10,262 nt of DNA from Synergistaceae bacterium (GTDB taxonomy: Bacteria > Synergistota > Synergistia > Synergistales > Aminobacteriaceae): assembly GCA_017446645.1 (NCBI GenBank), contig JAFSQO010000004.1, forward strand, positions 1-10,262, written 5' to 3'. The number at the start of each line of letters is the position of its first letter. Positions within the stretch are counted from its first letter, which is position 1. The position numbers and the translations under genes were made by a program. A model generated the notes under the pieces. It was given only the letters and a program-made list of their open reading frames with translations, had not been told where the DNA came from and did no database searches. Below are positions 7,302 through 10,262 of this stretch, piece by piece.

Positions 7302-8051
7302 CTAATTTAATTCCACCTTTCTGAGCTTCCATTTGCATAAGAAACTTGCGCTGGGTTTAGAGACACCCTCCCGCATAATTTTATACACGAAAGTATTTTG
7401 TTCAGGCTCTGCAATAAGAATCTTCACAGTTTCCCCCATTTTTGCGCCGCTCCTGAAAGAACATGCAGCAAATTCAAGCTCGTACTTCTCGAAATCAATC
7501 GGGGTAGAGTCATGAATCCAGCCGAAATAAATTGCGTTGTTGACATGAGAGTTAGAGTCAATGTCATGAAATTTCACTGGCTGTTCGACTACCTTAATGC
7601 ATTCTGACTCTGCAAAGTCCGGAATTTCCGTAAAATCAGGATTAATATCCGCAGTATCCCTTACTGTAATAGCAGGGATATGAGCAGAAGGCTTGACCAG
7701 CCTACCAGACTTGAATTCGACAAGAAGCCATGAAGTTTTCGCGTTCAGAATCTCGTAGCCGTACATTGATTTGACATGAAATTCCCTGAGAGTATTATAG
7801 CCGTGTGAGGGATCATGAAAAGTGTTGATGTAGAACTTCTCATCAAGAGAAGGAAGATAACCGGTGAAATTAATCTCATACTTCAGCAAGACCCATGCAT
7901 AGCCTCGTGCAATTAACTCTGAGGAAGTGCCCTCTATACCCTCGACAGCAAGTGCTGCCGTGTCCTGAAAGTAATCCAGAAGATTCCGCAGCTTGATTAT
8001 ACCCAGACTTGACACATCTGAAGGCATCGTGATTACTTCTCGTGTGAACAT
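7302..8051 (-). CDS. Acyl-ACP thioesterase, FatA/FatB-like double hotdog
   Basis: A 249-residue cytosolic enzyme, the usual size of bacterial acyl-ACP thioesterases. It hydrolyses acyl-ACP to free fatty acid and ACP. The first hotdog half (about 1-130) holds helix LRNLLDYFQDTAALA at 21-35 and the RGYAWVLLKYEI strand at 49-60. The second half (about 155-249) holds DIDSNSHVNNAIYFGW at 163-178, whose Asp165, Asn167 and His169 match the D-x-N-x-H catalytic set of plant FatA/FatB. The start ATG has an excellent Shine-Dalgarno, AGGAGGA at 8068-8062, with a 10 nt spacer, which favours it over Met9. It is the first gene of the operon with trkA and trkH. Chain-length preference cannot be read from the sequence. 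A link between fatty-acid release and K+ uptake is not an established pathway. Confidence 0.88.
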   Translation of the reverse strand: MFTREVITMPSDVSSLGIIKLRNLLDYFQDTAALAVEGIEGTSSELIARGYAWVLLKYEINFTGYLPSLDEKFYINTFHDPSHGYNTLREFHVKSMYGYEILNAKTSWLLVEFKSGRLVKPSAHIPAITVRDTADINPDFTEIPDFAESECIKVVEQPVKFHDIDSNSHVNNAIYFGWIHDSTPIDFEKYELEFAACSFRSGAKMGETVKILIAEPEQNTFVYKIMREGVSKPSASFLCKWKLRKVELN

Positions 8052-8091
8052 GCTAAAAAAATCCTCCTAATAAATTCCTGAATAAATGCAA

Positions 8092-8097
8092 ATTATA
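8092..8097 (-). promoter_or_regulatory. Candidate -10 box (TATAAT) for the thioesterase-trkA-trkH operon
   Basis: A perfect TATAAT on the minus strand, 40 nt upstream of the thioesterase ATG and placed to give a leader of about 35 nt. It lies inside or just past the T-tract of the BI-1 terminator. The position of a -35 at 17 nt falls in the terminator hairpin (AGAGAA), which is a poor match. The promoter therefore rests on the -10 alone. Confidence 0.4.
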
Positions 8098-8129
8098 CAA
8101 AACAAAACCCCCGCTTCTCTCAGCAGGGG
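8098..8129 (-). terminator. Intrinsic terminator of the BI-1 gene
   Basis: Read on the minus strand, CCCCTGCT (8129-8122), loop GAGAGA (8121-8116), then AGCGGGGG (8115-8108). This gives an 8-bp stem with one U.G wobble, followed by TTTTGTTTTG. It begins 35 nt after the BI-1 stop codon. The opposite strand has no T-tract after the hairpin, so it works leftward only. Confidence 0.85.
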
Positions 8130-8163
8130 AAAAGGCAATAAATTAATCGCTGCACACTGGTCT

Positions 8164-8880
8164 TTAATCTCTTTTGCGTCCGAAAATCCTGAGCAGGTAA
8201 ATAAACAGGTTAATGAAATCAAGGTATAACTCAAGAGCACCAATTACTGCGACCTTGCCCATTGCCTGGTCATCTGCACCGTTGAGACTTACCGAAAGCT
8301 GCTTAATCTTGGCCGTATCGTATGCAGTTAATCCCATGAAGATTATTACACCGAAGATGCTGATATAGAACTCTGCCATTGATGAGCCTACGAAGATGTT
8401 AATGACCATTGCGATAATTAAGCCAAACAAGCCCATTCTCAGGAAACTTCCCATTCCGGTTAAATCTCTCTTAGTGTAAAGTCCGTAAAGACTCATTACT
8501 CCGAACATTCCTGCAGTAGACAAAAATGCTTTATAGACAGACTCGCTTGTGTAGACGAGAAGCAGGACAGAACAGGTCATGCCGTTTATTACGCTATAGA
8601 GCAGGAAGAGCAATAAAGCAGTCCCTGCGGAAATCTTGCTGATAGCTATGCCAAGACCAAAGACCAAGCCAAGCTCGATTATGCACAGGACTATCATGGG
8701 AACTTGAGACGAGAATAAAAATTTTACCATTGAGGCATTTGAGACGCTGAACCAGGCAAAGAATGATGTTAGAATCAATCCGAATGCCATATACTGGTAG
8801 ACTTTGCGAAATAATGTATTCGTGATTTCAAGGGTATCTGCACCGGTTGCGTATGGTGCGTAGTTTTCGTATTGAGACAT
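8164..8880 (-). CDS. Bax inhibitor-1 / YbhL-YccA family membrane protein (TMBIM)
   Basis: A 238-residue protein with about seven membrane segments after a polar 20-residue N-terminus. Family signatures are the opening LFRKVYQYMAFGLILT at 23-38, GLTAYDTAKIKQL at 183-195 and GALELYLDFINLFIYLLRIFG at 214-234. Asp188 and Asp221 are candidates for the di-aspartyl pair that acts as a pH-dependent gate in the bacterial homologue YetJ, which leaks Ca2+. Members otherwise act in membrane-protein quality control with FtsH (YccA), so the exact role here is open. AAGGAG at 8896-8891 lies 10 nt before the ATG. It appears monocistronic: it has a strong terminator downstream and is divergent from greA. Length and motifs are typical and nothing looks broken. 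Confidence 0.92.
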   Translation of the reverse strand: MSQYENYAPYATGADTLEITNTLFRKVYQYMAFGLILTSFFAWFSVSNASMVKFLFSSQVPMIVLCIIELGLVFGLGIAISKISAGTALLLFLLYSVINGMTCSVLLLVYTSESVYKAFLSTAGMFGVMSLYGLYTKRDLTGMGSFLRMGLFGLIIAMVINIFVGSSMAEFYISIFGVIIFMGLTAYDTAKIKQLSVSLNGADDQAMGKVAVIGALELYLDFINLFIYLLRIFGRKRD

Positions 8881-8929
8881 AAATTAACAGCTCCTTGTAA
8901 TAAAATATAGCATTGCAATTTTCAAAATC

Positions 8930-8938
8930 TGGTAATAT
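8930..8938 (+). promoter_or_regulatory. Candidate extended -10 promoter for greA-hemB
   Basis: TGGTAATAT is an extended -10 element (TGn followed by TAATAT). It would start transcription near 8945 and give a leader of about 42 nt before the greA ATG. The only -35-like hexamer, TTGCAA at 8913-8918, is just 14 nt away, so activity would lean on the TG extension. It shares bases 8937-8938 with the opposing BI-1 candidate. Confidence 0.35.
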
Positions 8939-8945
8939 TTTAGCA
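8937..8945 (-). promoter_or_regulatory. Candidate extended -10 promoter for the BI-1 gene
   Basis: On the minus strand TGCTAAAAT (8945-8937) is an extended -10 element. A start near 8930 would leave a leader of about 50 nt before the BI-1 ATG. No good -35 lies at 16-18 nt. It overlaps the greA -10 candidate on the other strand. Confidence 0.35.
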
Positions 8946-8986
8946 GACTATAGAAATTTTTATCATGAAGGTGAATAATTTTAATT

Positions 8987-9490
8987 ATGAGCGCAAAGAA
9001 AAACGGAACTCACGAAATGACCCGAAGCGGTTATGAAAGACTCAGTGAAGAATTAACTCACTTGAAGACAGCACGCCGTCAGGAAGTTGCACGTCAATTA
9101 GAAGAAGCACGGGCCTTTGGAGATTTAAGCGAGAATGCAGAGTATGCAGCAGCCAAAGAAGAACAGGCCAAACTTGAGGACAGAATTGCAGACCTTGAGA
9201 ACACCCTGAGCAGCGTTACCGTAATTGACGAGGAGAAACTCGACACAACCAGGGCAGGCATAGGCTTAAGGATCGGCATTGAGGACATGGACACCGGCAA
9301 GAGCTACACGTACGATCTTGTAGGCTCCGAAGAGTTATCGGGAGCAGCAGTCAGTCCCGGCGGCATTCAGAGAATCTCGCAGAAATCCCCGGTGGGTCAG
9401 GCAATCATAGGTCATGCAATCGGCGAAGAGATTATCGTCAAGATACCAAGAGGACAACGAAGGCTCAAAATTACTGCTATCGAGAAATAA
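8987..9490 (+). CDS. greA: Transcript cleavage / elongation factor GreA
   Basis: A 167-residue cytosolic protein, slightly longer than the usual 157-160. The N-terminal coiled coil (about 12-85) carries the tip sequence GDLSENAEY at 45-53. Asp46 and Glu49 are the acidic residues that enter the RNA polymerase secondary channel and promote cleavage of backtracked RNA. The C-terminal FKBP-like domain (about 90-167) includes SPVGQAIIGHAIGEEI at about 134-149 and ends in KITAIEK. GAAGGTGA at 8967-8974 is a Shine-Dalgarno with a 12 nt spacer. Met11 is a possible alternative start that would give a standard length, but it has no convincing site of its own. hemB follows 1 nt after the stop. The gene is divergent from the BI-1 gene across a 106 bp gap. 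Confidence 0.96.
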   Translation: MSAKKNGTHEMTRSGYERLSEELTHLKTARRQEVARQLEEARAFGDLSENAEYAAAKEEQAKLEDRIADLENTLSSVTVIDEEKLDTTRAGIGLRIGIEDMDTGKSYTYDLVGSEELSGAAVSPGGIQRISQKSPVGQAIIGHAIGEEIIVKIPRGQRRLKITAIEK

Positions 9491-9491
9491 A

Positions 9492-10262
9492 ATGCTTAAC
9501 TTAACCACTAGACCGCGAAGACTCAGAAGGACTCAGGCAATCAGAGACCTTACCAGTGAGACAAGATTAACGCCTTCAATGATGATTTACCCTGTATTTG
9601 TCAGAGAAGGCCGCAACATAATCGAAGACATTCCGTCAATGCCGGGACAAAAACGTTACAGCCCCGACAAATTGCCGCTGATTCTCGAACGTGCTGTGAA
9701 AAACAAAATCGGAGGAGTGCTTTTATTCGGCATTCCTGAACATAAAGACGAGTCTGCAAGTTCAGCATACGATGATGACGGCGTAATTCAGCAGGCAATC
9801 AGGCTCTCAAAGCGCGAATTCCCGGACCTGACAATAATCGGCGATGTCTGCATGTGCGAGTACACTTCTCACGGACATTGCGGAATAATCAAAGATCACG
9901 GGGTCGACAATGACTCAACGCTCGAATATCTTGCGAGAATAGCAATCTCTCAGGCAAGGGCAGGAGCAGATATAGTAGCACCTTCTGCAATGATGGACGG
10001 ACAAATTGCAGCAATACGTGAGGGACTTGACGCAAATAACTTTCATGACACGTTAATTTTTTCTTACGCAGTGAAATATGCGTCAGGCTTCTACGGGCCA
10101 TTCAGGGAAGCAGCAGGTTCCGCACCGTCTTTCGGAGACAGGAAAACCTACCAGATGGACCCCCGCAATGTTCGAGAGGCCGTCAAAGAGGCAATACTTG
10201 ACATTAACGAAGGGGCCGACATGCTCATAGTAAAGCCCGGACTTGCTTATCTTGATGTCCTG
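9492..10262 (+). CDS. hemB: Delta-aminolevulinic acid dehydratase (porphobilinogen synthase), 3' end beyond the window
   Basis: 257 codons are present of a family of about 325, still open at the window end, so about 70 residues are missing only because the window stops. The enzyme condenses two 5-aminolevulinate molecules to porphobilinogen, an early shared step of heme, siroheme and cobalamin synthesis in the cytosol. Visible motifs are the opening TRPRRLRRTQAIRDLTSET, the Zn-type metal site DVCMCEYTSHGHCG at 118-131 with Cys120, Cys122 and Cys130, and the two active-site lysines. Lys195 is in SYAVKYAS and Lys248, the Schiff-base lysine, is in IVKPG. The three cysteines point to a Zn-dependent enzyme rather than the Mg/K type. 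The ATG comes 1 nt after the greA TAA, with only weak purine-rich sequence before it, so translation probably relies on ribosomes finishing greA. Confidence 0.96.
   Translation, partial: MLNLTTRPRRLRRTQAIRDLTSETRLTPSMMIYPVFVREGRNIIEDIPSMPGQKRYSPDKLPLILERAVKNKIGGVLLFGIPEHKDESASSAYDDDGVIQQAIRLSKREFPDLTIIGDVCMCEYTSHGHCGIIKDHGVDNDSTLEYLARIAISQARAGADIVAPSAMMDGQIAAIREGLDANNFHDTLIFSYAVKYASGFYGPFREAAGSAPSFGDRKTYQMDPRNVREAVKEAILDINEGADMLIVKPGLAYLDVL

Noticed and set aside
8899..8924. TTGAAA and TATATT as a classical promoter for the BI-1 gene
   Set aside because: The boxes are only about 10 nt apart on the minus strand, far too close for a sigma-70 type promoter. The extended -10 at 8945-8937 is a better candidate.
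9601..10101. Minus-strand open frames opposite hemB
   Set aside because: hemB is unmistakable here (DVCMCEYTSHGHCG, both lysines), and the opposing frames have no motifs or start signals.

Overview
The window looks like chromosomal DNA from an anaerobic, probably double-membraned bacterium of moderate GC content. A Synergistota-like lineage is my best guess from the gene mix (FatA-type thioesterase, TrkA/TrkH, Zn-type HemB, a type IV-like prepilin beside a Wzy_C-family membrane ligase). I cannot confirm the lineage without a search, and some Bacillota remain possible. No mobile element, CRISPR array, tRNA or rRNA is visible. Genes are tightly packed and there is no gene-free stretch over 300 bases.

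Layout. Eight complete genes and one truncated gene fall into three blocks. (1) Positions 22-4367, minus strand: a membrane protein with a spermidine-synthase-like cytosolic domain, then a PglL/WaaL-like O-glycan ligase, then a GspJ-like type IV prepilin. The ligase and prepilin are 4 nt apart. (2) Positions 4446-8051, minus strand: acyl-ACP thioesterase, then trkA (GTG start, 1 nt after the thioesterase stop), then trkH (ATGA overlap). This is a clear operon with an excellent Shine-Dalgarno and a TATAAT box in front. (3) A divergent pair around 8881-8986: a Bax-inhibitor-1/YbhL-type membrane protein leftward with its own hairpin terminator, and greA-hemB rightward with 1 nt between the genes. 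hemB runs off the window end.

How the genes work together. TrkH (pore) and TrkA (NAD(H)-binding gating ring) make one K+ uptake system, and the thioesterase ahead of them releases fatty acids from ACP. GreA rescues backtracked RNA polymerase, and HemB makes porphobilinogen for tetrapyrroles. The surface block is the most interesting part. A ligase carrying both the Wzy_C hallmarks and a PglL-like QxN motif sits directly upstream of a prepilin that has a Ser/Thr/Asn-rich tail, which suggests O-glycosylation of a pilin or pseudopilin. No wholly new system can be demonstrated from the sequence alone. The best candidates for follow-up are that glycosylation pair, the adjacent membrane aminopropyltransferase-like protein, and two unusual regulatory layouts: overlapping divergent -10 boxes, and a Shine-Dalgarno touching an ATG.
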